From positions 1,729,501-1,793,500 of the forward strand of contig NZ_CP016757.1 in the NCBI RefSeq assembly GCF_001701045.1: a stretch of 64,000 bases of DNA, in the 5' to 3' direction. This DNA is from Cloacibacillus porcorum. Lineage in GTDB: Bacteria; Synergistota; Synergistia; Synergistales; Synergistaceae. Below, one piece after another: positions 43,584 through 51,593 of this stretch; within the stretch, counting starts at the first letter, position 1; every line of letters starts with the position of its first letter. The position numbers and the translations under genes are program-made. The notes under the pieces are model-generated. The model made no database searches and was not told the DNA's origin. It saw only the letters and a list, made by a program, of their open reading frames with translations.

Positions 43584-43681
43584 ATATTTTCGCCTGCCGC
43601 ACTGCGAAATTCGTAAGATATACCTTATGCGGACAAACGCATCAATAGCAGGCGAAGCCGATAAATCGGGTGGCGAATAGA

Positions 43682-43935
43682 TAAACAGCGATTTACCAAA
43701 GATTTTGGCGCCCTCTCAGAGGGAGCTCCCCGCGAAGCGGGGTGAGGGAGAGTTGACCTTATGTCCTCCCGCGGCTTTTGCCGCGGCTCTGTATGTCGCG
43801 GAAACCGCGCCATACAGAGCAACACTCCTTCCGTCAGCCGCCAAAAACAGGCGGCCGACACCTCCCTCAGAGAGGGAGGCTGTAAGAAAAAATCGCCGTT
43901 TATTATCGATAGGGCCGAAGCTAAATCGTTATTTA
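43682..43935. repeat. Repeat island 2: family B copy B2 with flanking 14-bp near-palindromes
   Basis: TAAACAGCGATTTA (43682-43695), then B2 (about 43701-43881), then TAAATCGTTATTTA (43922-43935). B2 matches B1 through most of its length, but its first hairpin is CCCCGC-GAA-GCGGGG instead of the CTCGGCGA/TCGCCGAG form, and the fourth is the CATACAG/CTGTATG variant, so stems are conserved while sequences differ. Confidence 0.8.
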
Positions 43936-43955
43936 TGTTTTAGCATATTGAAGAT

Positions 43956-44201
43956 AAATCGGCGTTTATAAGCAGAGAACCAAAACGCTGATTTTGCGTT
44001 TTGTGTGATTCGCCTAGTTTGTTCATCAGACGTGCGAATAACGAAATAACTGAGGGCTTGGCAAGCGGAGGCACACTAAAGTGCGGTGATTGCAAGGCAA
44101 TGTTCCCGCTACAGGGCGGGAACACTTTCAAATTATCCATATTGCCGCAGCATTGCAAAGCCCTCAGTTATGAAGTTAGTCGTGCGTATAAACGCCGATT
44201 T
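43956..44201. repeat. Family A repeat, copy 3 (246 bp, different interior)
   Basis: Ends AAATCGGCGTTTATA and TATAAACGCCGATTT match copies 1 and 2. The interior is different: outer arms ATAACTGAGGGCTT (44046-44059) and AAGCCCTCAGTTAT (44158-44171), and an inner TGTTCCCGC/GCGGGAACA hairpin. It lies eight bases beyond the stop of the glutaredoxin-like gene. No credible ORF inside. Confidence 0.82.
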
Positions 44202-44209
44202 ACGCTGAT

Positions 44210-44458
44210 TTAAAGTATATCCTTCAATTCAAAGAAGATCTTTCCATCTTCCGTTACGAAGCAGGGAATGCCCAGATAGCCGTTTTCCTTCTTATCCGCG
44301 AACTCGGCGCGCTTATCGCGCATCAGGACGAATTCTTTGAGATAGGCCACGCTGTCGTCGAAATTTCTGAATTCGATATCGAGCCCCTTATCCGCTATCT
44401 CCACGAGCGCCGCGCGCACGTCGGGGCAGTGTTTGGTACCGTACATGATCGTCGTCAT
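44210..44458 (-). CDS. Glutaredoxin-like protein
   Basis: 82 aa thioredoxin-fold protein. The redox site is KHCPDV at residues 9-14, with a single Cys in place of the CxxC pair; GIPCFV carries the cis-Pro loop and another Cys. Resembles small glutaredoxin-related proteins of anaerobes. AGGAAGG precedes the ATG. It begins 19 bp downstream of queA on the same strand and is probably cotranscribed. Confidence 0.75.
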   Translation of the reverse strand: MTTIMYGTKHCPDVRAALVEIADKGLDIEFRNFDDSVAYLKEFVLMRDKRAEFADKKENGYLGIPCFVTEDGKIFFELKDIL

Positions 44459-44477
44459 TGTCTTTGCCTTCCTATTA

Positions 44478-45533
44478 TCATTCTATAAACATCGAGTCGC
44501 CGAAGGAGAAAAAGCGGTAACGCTTCTCCACCGCCTCGTTATAGACGCGCATCATCGTCTCATATCCGCCGAAGGCGGAGACGAGCATCAGCAGAGTGCT
44601 CATCGGCAGGTGAAAGTTGGTTATCAGGGCATCTATCACCCGGAAACGGTACCCGGGGCTGATGAACAGCTTGGTGTCGAGTACGCCGGGGACTATTTCG
44701 CCGTAACGCTGGGCGAATGATTCAAGGGTGCGCACCACCGTCGTGCCGACGGCGACGACGCGTCCGCCTCTCTCTTTGGCCGCCTTTATCGCCGCCGCCG
44801 CCTCCGGCGGTATTTCGCAGAATTCCGTGTGCATGACATGTTCCGCGATATTCTCGGCCTTTACGGGGCGGAAGGTGCCAAGCCCCACCTGTAAGGTGAT
44901 GAAGATATGCGGCACGCCCATATCCGCGAGTTTTTTGAGCAATTCCGGCGTGAAGTGCAGCCCGGCGGTCGGCGCGGCGACGGAATTTTCCTTTTCGCGC
45001 TTCGCATAGACCGTCTGATAACGTTCGGGGTCGGCGTGGCTATCCGTTATGTAGTGCGGCAGCGGCGTGCTGCCGAAGCGGTGGATCAGCGCCAGCGGGT
45101 CGTCCTCGGGCGCGAAGATGATAGTCCGCAGACCGTCCTCAAGCCTCGCTCCCACGATGACCTCCGTTTCGCCGCCGAGCGTCACCCTCGTCCCCTCCGG
45201 CAGCTTGCGTCCGGGGCGGACGAGCGCCGTCCATTCGTTGCCCGACGCGCCTGGGTTGAGGAAGAATATCTCCACCTTCGCGCCGCCGCCGCCCTCGTTA
45301 TTCTTTACGCCCTCCACGCGCGCCGGAAGGACGCGCGTATCGTTCATCACCAGCAGGTCGCCGGGGTGAAGGTATTCCGTGATGTCGCGGAAGATCCTAT
45401 CCTCGGTGCCGCCGTTTTCCCTGTGTACAACAAGGAGCCGCGACGAATCTCTCGGCTCCGCGGGGTCCTGCGCTATCAGCTCTTTGGGAAGCTGATAATC
45501 GTAGGCCGCCGTCTTTGTCAGGTCTCTCTCCAT
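44478..45533 (-). CDS. queA: S-adenosylmethionine:tRNA ribosyltransferase-isomerase
   Basis: 351 aa. YDYQLPKELIAQDPAEPRD at the N-terminus, VMNDTRVLPAR, PTAGLHFTPELL, and TNFHLPMSTLLMLVSAFGG near the end are all QueA signatures. It transfers the ribosyl part of SAM to 7-aminomethyl-7-deazaguanine in tRNA to give epoxyqueuosine. The ATG lies five bases past the spoIID-like stop. A QueG-like protein is encoded at 53579. Confidence 0.97.
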   Translation of the reverse strand: MERDLTKTAAYDYQLPKELIAQDPAEPRDSSRLLVVHRENGGTEDRIFRDITEYLHPGDLLVMNDTRVLPARVEGVKNNEGGGGAKVEIFFLNPGASGNEWTALVRPGRKLPEGTRVTLGGETEVIVGARLEDGLRTIIFAPEDDPLALIHRFGSTPLPHYITDSHADPERYQTVYAKREKENSVAAPTAGLHFTPELLKKLADMGVPHIFITLQVGLGTFRPVKAENIAEHVMHTEFCEIPPEAAAAIKAAKERGGRVVAVGTTVVRTLESFAQRYGEIVPGVLDTKLFISPGYRFRVIDALITNFHLPMSTLLMLVSAFGGYETMMRVYNEAVEKRYRFFSFGDSMFIE

Positions 45534-45538
45534 ATCTT

Positions 45539-46948
45539 TTAATAGCCTCTTTCCAGCGCCGTGCCGGGGAAATAGTATTCAAGTATCTGTCTGTAGCTCC
45601 AGCCCGCCTCGGCCAGCGCCTTGGCCGTCCATTGTGGCATACCGACGCCGTGTCCCGAGCCGCGCCCGGAGATCGTCACCGAGGAGCCGGAGGCGCCGTT
45701 CATCGAGAGCTGCGGGGCTCCCGCAGCCGTGTTATATACCGGCTGTGCCGCTGGCTGACGCACGGGCGCTGCGGGCAGTTTTTTACCGCTCATTCTAGCC
45801 TCGCCCTCGGCGATAAACTTCGGATAATCCTTTTCTTTGCCAATCATCGAAACGAGCTCCTGAACGGTAAATATCTTATTCTGCGTCATCCAGTAAAGTT
45901 TATCTACATCCTTTTCAGGCATCGTCGAACGGTCGGTAATTACAGGATAGCTCCGCTGCGCGATACTCTGGAGCGCGGAGGGAAGCGCAGCCTGCGGCGT
46001 GTAGACGGTTCCCGCGCCGAACTCGAAGAGTGTGCTCTTCACCACCCCCGCGCCGACCGCGAGACGGAACTGGCTTCCCGTGACGAGCTTCCTGCCGCCG
46101 CTGCCGTTTATCTCCAGCTGCTGTACGCGGCCGCTCTCGTCGCGCGAATAGGGACGGATCGACGATATTGAGCCAACCTGTATCCCCGCGGCGGCGAGGC
46201 TGCTTGATATCTGCTGCATGGAGAGCGTCGTCTGCCATCTTGCGTTGGGGCTGCTGTAAGAGACGGGGTCCGGGCGCGCCTGAAGGTAGGGGATGTCCTT
46301 GCCCCATACCGCCCTTGACGAGGCGCTGAAGCCGCCGCTGTCTCCATAATAGAATACCTGCGCCACCGAGCCGCCGTACTTTAGAAGCTCGCCGCCTGTC
46401 GCGCTGACCGCCTCGTCGATGGCAGGCGACTCTCCGGCGACGCCGCTGTAGCTCTGGCAGTGCACCTGGGCGCAGAGGTCATATTTACCGTGCTTCTTTG
46501 ACGACAGCGTGTAGGTGCGCGCCAGCACCGCCTGTGCCTTGAGGGCCTCCACTGGCCAGGCCGGGCTCATTTCGTCCTTCAGCACTCCCTTGAGGTACTG
46601 CTCGACGTCCACCTGATTTACAATATTGAATCCTGAGCCGGAGGCCTCGAATAAAATCGAGCCGTGATAGCTCACTCCGTCGATGATGATCGGAGAGGAA
46701 GAGGTCACTGTGACCGGCATGGCGTAGCTCACCGCGCCGGCGCTCAGAGAGCCGCCGCCAGCGTATGAGAGCGAAAAGGAGCCGGTGATCGCCGGCGTCA
46801 CTCCGCCGGAGGCGACCCTTATCACGTACGAGGTGCCGCCGATCTTGCACTGGCGCGCGCCGCTCTTGAGCAGGACCAGGACGTCGCGCGCCTCGGCGGC
46901 CTGCGAGAAGATGAGTATGAACAGCAGCGTGACGATATATCTTTTCAC
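45539..46948 (-). CDS. SpoIID/LytB-domain secreted protein
   Basis: 469 aa, start GTG 46948 (site AAGGTGG), sharing one base with the stop of the DUF2905 gene. Signal peptide MKRYIVTLLFILIFSQAAEA. The SpoIID domain (about 110-330) has DVEQYLKGVLKDEMSPAWPVEALKAQAVLARTY type content, the typical EMS-W-EALKAQA pattern, and GRGSGHGVGMPQW near the C-terminus. SpoIID proteins cut denuded glycan strands of peptidoglycan. The organism is not a known spore former, so a role in vegetative wall turnover is inferred. Confidence 0.9.
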   Translation of the reverse strand: MKRYIVTLLFILIFSQAAEARDVLVLLKSGARQCKIGGTSYVIRVASGGVTPAITGSFSLSYAGGGSLSAGAVSYAMPVTVTSSSPIIIDGVSYHGSILFEASGSGFNIVNQVDVEQYLKGVLKDEMSPAWPVEALKAQAVLARTYTLSSKKHGKYDLCAQVHCQSYSGVAGESPAIDEAVSATGGELLKYGGSVAQVFYYGDSGGFSASSRAVWGKDIPYLQARPDPVSYSSPNARWQTTLSMQQISSSLAAAGIQVGSISSIRPYSRDESGRVQQLEINGSGGRKLVTGSQFRLAVGAGVVKSTLFEFGAGTVYTPQAALPSALQSIAQRSYPVITDRSTMPEKDVDKLYWMTQNKIFTVQELVSMIGKEKDYPKFIAEGEARMSGKKLPAAPVRQPAAQPVYNTAAGAPQLSMNGASGSSVTISGRGSGHGVGMPQWTAKALAEAGWSYRQILEYYFPGTALERGY

Positions 46949-47169
46949 TATTTCCACCTTGAGAATATATTCAAAATCAGCGTGAGTATGAGGCTCACGA
47001 CAAGCATCGTCCCGAACGGCGCGAATACGGTGAGATTTTTCTTCTGGTATGTAATATCTCCGGGCAGTTTGCCAAGAGGAATGTTCAGCTTTCCTGCGAT
47101 AATTAGCACTACCCCAACCGCTGCAAGCAGTAGCCCCGCCGCGACCAGCATCTTTCCAAGCTGGCTCAT
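46948..47169 (-). CDS. DUF2905 small membrane protein
   Basis: 73 aa with two membrane helices (about 5-25 and 48-68) around the conserved KLPGDITYQKKNLTVFAP loop that defines DUF2905. Function unknown. It overlaps the ruvB stop by four bases and the spoIID-like start by one, a coupled ruvB-DUF2905-spoIID arrangement. Confidence 0.88.
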   Translation of the reverse strand: MSQLGKMLVAAGLLLAAVGVVLIIAGKLNIPLGKLPGDITYQKKNLTVFAPFGTMLVVSLILTLILNIFSRWK

Positions 47170-48239
47170 GGCAGCTCATCCTCCGTTGTGAAGAGGCTGA
47201 GCTGGCTCTGCTGTATCTGTATAAAATGCGGCGATACGGGGATGCCGAGATAGTCCCAGGTGTTGCGCGTCGCCCTGCGGCCTCGCGGGGTGCGCTCAAG
47301 CAGCCCCTTCTGGATAAGGTACGGTTCGTAGATGTCCTCTATCGTCTGCGCGTCCTCGTTGAGGGCCGCGGCGAGGGTAGACAGCCCCACTGGGCCGCCG
47401 TCAAAGAGCTCTATCAGCGCGCGGAGGAACTTCCGGTCCCCTTCGTCAAGCCCCTCGGGGTCGACGCCAAGCATGTCCAGCGCGTAGCGCGAGAGGTCGC
47501 GTTCGATGAGCGTAACCTTCTTCACCTCGGCGACGTCGCGCACGCGGCGCAAAAGACGCAGCGCCACGCGCGGCGTTCCGCGCGAGCGGAGGCCGATCTC
47601 CTCCGCCGCTTCGTCGGCGATACTTACTCCAAGCACGCCGCTGCCGCGTTTGACGATCGCCGTCAGCTCCTCTGGCGAATAGAGATGCAGCTGCTCCACG
47701 ATGCCGAAGCGCGCGCGCAGCGGCGAGGTGAGCAGGCCGAGGCGCGTTGTCGCGCCGATCAGCGTGAACTTCGGCAGCGCGAGGCGGATGCTGCGCGCGA
47801 GGGGGCCCTTGCCCACGACGATAGAGAGGGAAAAGTCCTCCATCGCGGGATAGAGTATCTCCTCGATATTCGCCGACATGCGGTGTATCTCGTCGATAAA
47901 GAGAACGTCGTTCGGCTGGATGTTTGAAAGTATCGCCGCGAGGTCCCCTGCGCGTTCGAGCGCCGGACCGGTGGTGACGCGGAGCGTGCCCTTCATCTCC
48001 TTCGCGATGATTCCCGCGAGTGTCGTCTTGCCAAGGCCGGGAGGGCCGTAAAAGAGAGTATGATCGAGCGGTTCGCCGCGCTGGATCGAAGCAGTCATGA
48101 AGATCGTCAGCTTGTCCTTGAGGCCGCTTTGGCCGATGAAATCATTCAACGCCTGCGGGCGGAGGGTCGATATCTCCTCCTCCTTTCCGCAGCGCATCGT
48201 CTCTATCAGTTTATTGGGGATGCTGTTATTTTCGTCCAT
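47166..48239 (-). CDS. ruvB: Holliday junction branch migration ATPase RuvB
   Basis: 357 aa. Walker A GPPGLGKT at 65-72, Walker B LFIDEIHR, sensor GATTRLGLLTSPLRARFG, and the C-terminal winged helix with RTPRGR. Works as a hexameric motor with RuvA. Part of ruvC-ruvA-ruvB in order on the minus strand. Confidence 0.97.
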   Translation of the reverse strand: MDENNSIPNKLIETMRCGKEEEISTLRPQALNDFIGQSGLKDKLTIFMTASIQRGEPLDHTLFYGPPGLGKTTLAGIIAKEMKGTLRVTTGPALERAGDLAAILSNIQPNDVLFIDEIHRMSANIEEILYPAMEDFSLSIVVGKGPLARSIRLALPKFTLIGATTRLGLLTSPLRARFGIVEQLHLYSPEELTAIVKRGSGVLGVSIADEAAEEIGLRSRGTPRVALRLLRRVRDVAEVKKVTLIERDLSRYALDMLGVDPEGLDEGDRKFLRALIELFDGGPVGLSTLAAALNEDAQTIEDIYEPYLIQKGLLERTPRGRRATRNTWDYLGIPVSPHFIQIQQSQLSLFTTEDELP

Positions 48240-48248
48240 TTCCCTACC

Positions 48249-48851
48249 CTATCTGCGCTGCAATATGCTCAGAGAGGCCATCAGCAGGCTCTCCTCGCTC
48301 CACTGTACGTCGTCGTCGGCCTGCGCCTTCGCCGTCGCTATGGCGCGCGCGCATTCGCCGTGTGAGAAGCCAAGCCCCGTCAGCGCGTCCGTAACGAACG
48401 AATCGAAAGAGGTCGCACCCGGAGATGCGGCTTCGGCGGCGATACCGGCGAACTTCTTTTCTATCTTAGGCTTAAGCTCAAAGCAGATACGTTCCGCCCT
48501 CTTGGCCCCTAGGCCTGGTACGGATAACATCGAGATGTTGCCGTTTTTAACCGCTTCGATGATATGACCGATGTCAAGATAACGCATGAGCGTGATTGCG
48601 AGCTTTCCCCCGACCGTCTTGACCTGCAGCAGCTCAAGAAAAAAGTCCCTCTCAGTCTCAGAGGCGAAGCCGAACATCGCAAGCCCCGCGTCGCTTATCT
48701 GGAGATAGGTGTGGCACTTCATCTCCTCGCCGAGCACGGCGGAGGCCAGCAACGCCTTTGTCGGGTAGACCTCTATCCCGAAGCCGGAAACGTCGAGAAC
48801 GATGCTTTCCTTTGAAAATGACGAAAGAGTGCCGCGCAGGTAATTTATCAT
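48249..48851 (-). CDS. ruvA: Holliday junction DNA-binding protein RuvA
   Basis: 200 aa. N-terminal OB fold (1-62), helix-hairpin-helix domain (about 70-130, with GGKLAI and VPGLGAKRAERI) and a C-terminal domain that contacts RuvB (about 155-200). AAGGA precedes the ATG. Lies two bases after ruvC. Confidence 0.95.
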   Translation of the reverse strand: MINYLRGTLSSFSKESIVLDVSGFGIEVYPTKALLASAVLGEEMKCHTYLQISDAGLAMFGFASETERDFFLELLQVKTVGGKLAITLMRYLDIGHIIEAVKNGNISMLSVPGLGAKRAERICFELKPKIEKKFAGIAAEAASPGATSFDSFVTDALTGLGFSHGECARAIATAKAQADDDVQWSEESLLMASLSILQRR

Positions 48852-48852
48852 C

Positions 48853-49377
48853 TCAATATCCTTTCAGAATGTTCTGGTCGTAATTACGCATCGCGAGTCC
48901 CGCGATCGCTATCGCGAGCGCGTCGGCCGCGTCGTCGGGGCTGGGGTTCTTCTCCAGGCCGAGCAGATGGGCCACCATCCCCTGCACCTGCCCCTTTTCG
49001 GCGTTGCCGTAACCGCAGACGGCTAGCTTCACCTCGCTGGGCTTTATCTCATAGGGCTCGAAGCCGAGCTGTGCCGCGAAGAGCAGCACGACGCCGCGCG
49101 CCTGCCAGACCATCTCCGCGGTGGTGACGTTTCTGCCGAAGAAGAGCTTCTCCACCGCGACCATATCCGGCGGGAACTCCCTCGCCTTTGTCCCAAGCTC
49201 GCTGTAAAGGCATGAGAGGCGCTGAGAGAGCGAAAGCTTAGGCGGCGTCTTGATGACGCCGTAGCTCTCGCAGATCAGCGAATTTCCCAACTGTGAAACG
49301 ACCCCGTAGCCCAAAGTCCCGAGCCCGGGGTCAATGCCAAGCGCTCTTATGGCGCCGTTATTACTTTGATTAGTCAA
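48853..49377 (-). CDS. ruvC: Holliday junction resolvase RuvC
   Basis: 174 aa. LGIDPGLGTLGYGVV holds the first catalytic Asp, VAVEKLFFGRN the Glu, and DDAADALAIAI the C-terminal Asp pair. The start is TTG 49377 inside the yebC stop region (eight-base overlap), since no ATG or GTG in frame lies closer; the site upstream is weak, suggesting dependence on yebC translation. Confidence 0.94.
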   Translation of the reverse strand: MTNQSNNGAIRALGIDPGLGTLGYGVVSQLGNSLICESYGVIKTPPKLSLSQRLSCLYSELGTKAREFPPDMVAVEKLFFGRNVTTAEMVWQARGVVLLFAAQLGFEPYEIKPSEVKLAVCGYGNAEKGQVQGMVAHLLGLEKNPSPDDAADALAIAIAGLAMRNYDQNILKGY

Positions 49378-50116
49378 GTTCCGCCAGGATCTCGTCCGGG
49401 ATGTCGAAGTTCGCGTAGACCGCCTGCACGTCGTCGTGATCCTCAAAGCGCTCGATCATCGCGAGCATCTTCGCGGCGTCCGACTTATTGCCGATAGCCA
49501 CCGTATTCTTCGGCACCATCTGAACCTCGATCGTTCCCACGTTATAACCGGCCTCGCGCAGTGCCTGGGCCACCTGGGAGAGAACGTTCGGGTCGCAGGA
49601 GACCTCAAAGCCCTCTTCCTCCGCCTCAAGGTCGTCCGCGCCGGCCTCAAGGGCGGCCATCATCAGCTCGTCCTCGTCGATACCCTCGCCGAGAATCTCC
49701 ACGACGCCCTTACGGTCGAAGTTCCAGGCCACGCAGCCCATTTCGCCGATCGAACCGCCGCTCTTTGAGAAAAGCGAACGCATATCGGGAGCGGTGCGGT
49801 TCCTGTTGTCCGTCATCGCCTGCACCATCACGGCCACGCCGTTAGGGCCGTAACCCTCGTAGTATATCTCCTCCATCGGGCCGCCGAGTTCGCCCGTGCC
49901 GCGCTTGATACCGCGCTCAATATTGTCGACGGGGACGTTGCCTGCCTTCGCGCGCTCTATGGCGACCTTAAGACGGAAGTTGCTGTTGGGGTCGCCGCCG
50001 CCCTCTTTCGCCGCCGCGATAATGTCCTTTACCAGCTTCTGAAAGGCCACGCCCTTCTTGGCGTCCTGTGCCGCCTTCCTGTGTTTGATACCAGACCAAT
50101 GTGAATGTCCTGACAA
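49370..50116 (-). CDS. yebC: YebC/PmpR family transcriptional regulator or translation factor
   Basis: 248 aa. Starts MSGHSHWSGIKHRKAAQD from TTG 50116 (site GAGGTGA), a pattern conserved across the family. NIERGIKRGTGE, YEGYGPNGVA, and FSKSGGSIGEMGCVAWNF follow. YebC proteins are seen as DNA-binding regulators, and recent work links them to relief of ribosome stalling. Located just before ruvC as in many bacteria. Confidence 0.96.
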   Translation of the reverse strand: MSGHSHWSGIKHRKAAQDAKKGVAFQKLVKDIIAAAKEGGGDPNSNFRLKVAIERAKAGNVPVDNIERGIKRGTGELGGPMEEIYYEGYGPNGVAVMVQAMTDNRNRTAPDMRSLFSKSGGSIGEMGCVAWNFDRKGVVEILGEGIDEDELMMAALEAGADDLEAEEEGFEVSCDPNVLSQVAQALREAGYNVGTIEVQMVPKNTVAIGNKSDAAKMLAMIERFEDHDDVQAVYANFDIPDEILAELD

Positions 50117-50151
50117 AAAAATCACCTCATAGTTTAATTTGAAATTTTAAA

Positions 50152-50901
50152 TTAAAGATTTTCGGGCAGTTTTGCCATTGCCGCAAAGGCTCTTTTGTGC
50201 GCCGATCTCTTAACTGCCGCTTCAATTTTTTGCTTTGCCTCTTCCGTGGCCCCGCCGGTGGCGATATAACGGTCAAGCTCTTCGTAGGTGAGCCCCATCT
50301 CCGCCTCGTCCGTCTGCCCCTCCCAGAGCGCCGCCGTCGGAGGACGGTCGATGATTTCACGCGGCACGCCGAGATGTTTCGCGACGGCCCAAACCTCGCC
50401 CTTCAGGAGATCCGCGATCGGCATCAGGTCGACGCCGGAATCGCCGTATTTGGTAAAATATCCGAAAGTTATCTCGTCCCTGTTGCTGCCGCCGCAGACA
50501 AGGTACCCATGTTGTTGGGCTATTGCGTAAAGCGTAGTCATTCGTAATCTGGGTTTAATATTGGCGGCGGAAAGTCCGCCGAGTTCTGGAAGTGAGTTTT
50601 CGATCTCTCTCTTGAGCGTGTCGTAGGATGATGAGAGATCGACCTTCATCGTCCTTATTCCTATCGCCTCTGCCAGCAGCCTCGCGTAATCCTCGTCTAC
50701 CTGCATACTGTAACAGGGCATAATCACGCCGATAACCCTATTAGGCCCCAGCGACTTGGCGAGAAGCGCCGCGAGCACCGCGGAATCGATCCCGCCGCTG
50801 ATGCCGAGGACCGCGCCCTTAGCTCCGGCGACGCCGAACTTTTCCTTTATCCAGCTTACCAGAAAGCGCGTTATCTTTTCCGGGTTCCGATAGATCTCCA
50901 T
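50152..50901 (-). CDS. nadE: NAD+ synthetase (ammonia-dependent)
   Basis: 249 aa. PP-loop SGGIDS at 35-40, GLSAANIKPRLRM, CGGSNRDEITFGYFTKYGD and GLTYEELD near the C-terminus. No glutaminase domain, so it uses free ammonia, plentiful in a cell that ferments amino acids. Start ATG 50901 with GAGG eight bases upstream (TTG 50931 is an alternative). First gene of the leftward repair run. Confidence 0.95.
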   Translation of the reverse strand: MEIYRNPEKITRFLVSWIKEKFGVAGAKGAVLGISGGIDSAVLAALLAKSLGPNRVIGVIMPCYSMQVDEDYARLLAEAIGIRTMKVDLSSSYDTLKREIENSLPELGGLSAANIKPRLRMTTLYAIAQQHGYLVCGGSNRDEITFGYFTKYGDSGVDLMPIADLLKGEVWAVAKHLGVPREIIDRPPTAALWEGQTDEAEMGLTYEELDRYIATGGATEEAKQKIEAAVKRSAHKRAFAAMAKLPENL

Positions 50902-51006
50902 TCCGCGTGCCTCACTTTCAAACGCCAGCAAATTTTGTGCAAAGCATATTTTATCACAAAAGCCACAGCGCCGTCATTATTTTAGATGCGAGTGACAGAA
51001 TAAAGG

Positions 51007-51369
51007 TATAAACGCCGATTTCCTTTGGGTTGGGAAAGCGGTAAATAGCGGATTAGCTTCGACGGTGCAAGGAATAAATAACGCTTTATCTTTTGACTTT
51101 GCCCTTAAAGGCGCCCTCTGTTCATGTGAGGGAGCTGGCTCGACGATGTTTTTTCGCCGAGACTGAGGGAGAGTTGACCTTTGGTTCTCCCGCGGCTTTT
51201 GCCGCGGGCTCTGTTTGGCGCGGTTTCCGCACCAAACAGAGCAACACTCCTTCCGTCAGCCGCCAAAAGCAGGCGGCCGACACCTCCCTCAGAGAGGGAG
51301 GCTAAAAGGGCAAGTCAAAAGCTAAACCGTTACTTACCTTCGATAAGGGAAATGATAAATCGTTATTTA
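51007..51369. repeat. Repeat island 3: family B copy B3 with flanking short repeats
   Basis: A family A end (TATAAACGCCGATTT, 51007-51021) and TAAATAACGCTTTA (51075-51088) lie before B3 (about 51109-51302), which keeps all five hairpins of B1. TAAACCGTTACTTA (51323-51336) and TAAATCGTTATTTA (51356-51369) follow. Fills most of the 690-bp gap between nadE and the broken surface gene. Confidence 0.8.
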
Positions 51370-51593
51370 TCTCTTTTCCCGTCTGATTTATCTTTAACGG
51401 TGGTTTATCTATACTTCGTATCCACGGGGCTGGTGTTTTCGCGGCTTGCTTTTAGAGGTTTGAAAAAGCGGGCGAACCTCCGTGATTGGTCGGAGCGCGG
51501 CGGGCCGTGCGCACGATAAGGGGCGCGGACCTTTCGCCCGCGCCCCTTGTTTCCTCTTTTGCCTCTTATTTTCCTCTCTTTATCTCTCTTATC

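Noticed and set aside
40021-51302. Recurrent short frames inside family B repeats (peptides with SVSRQKQAADTSLREGG-like sequence)
   Set aside because: They arise from the repeated hairpin DNA itself, recur only with the repeat, and lack ribosome sites.
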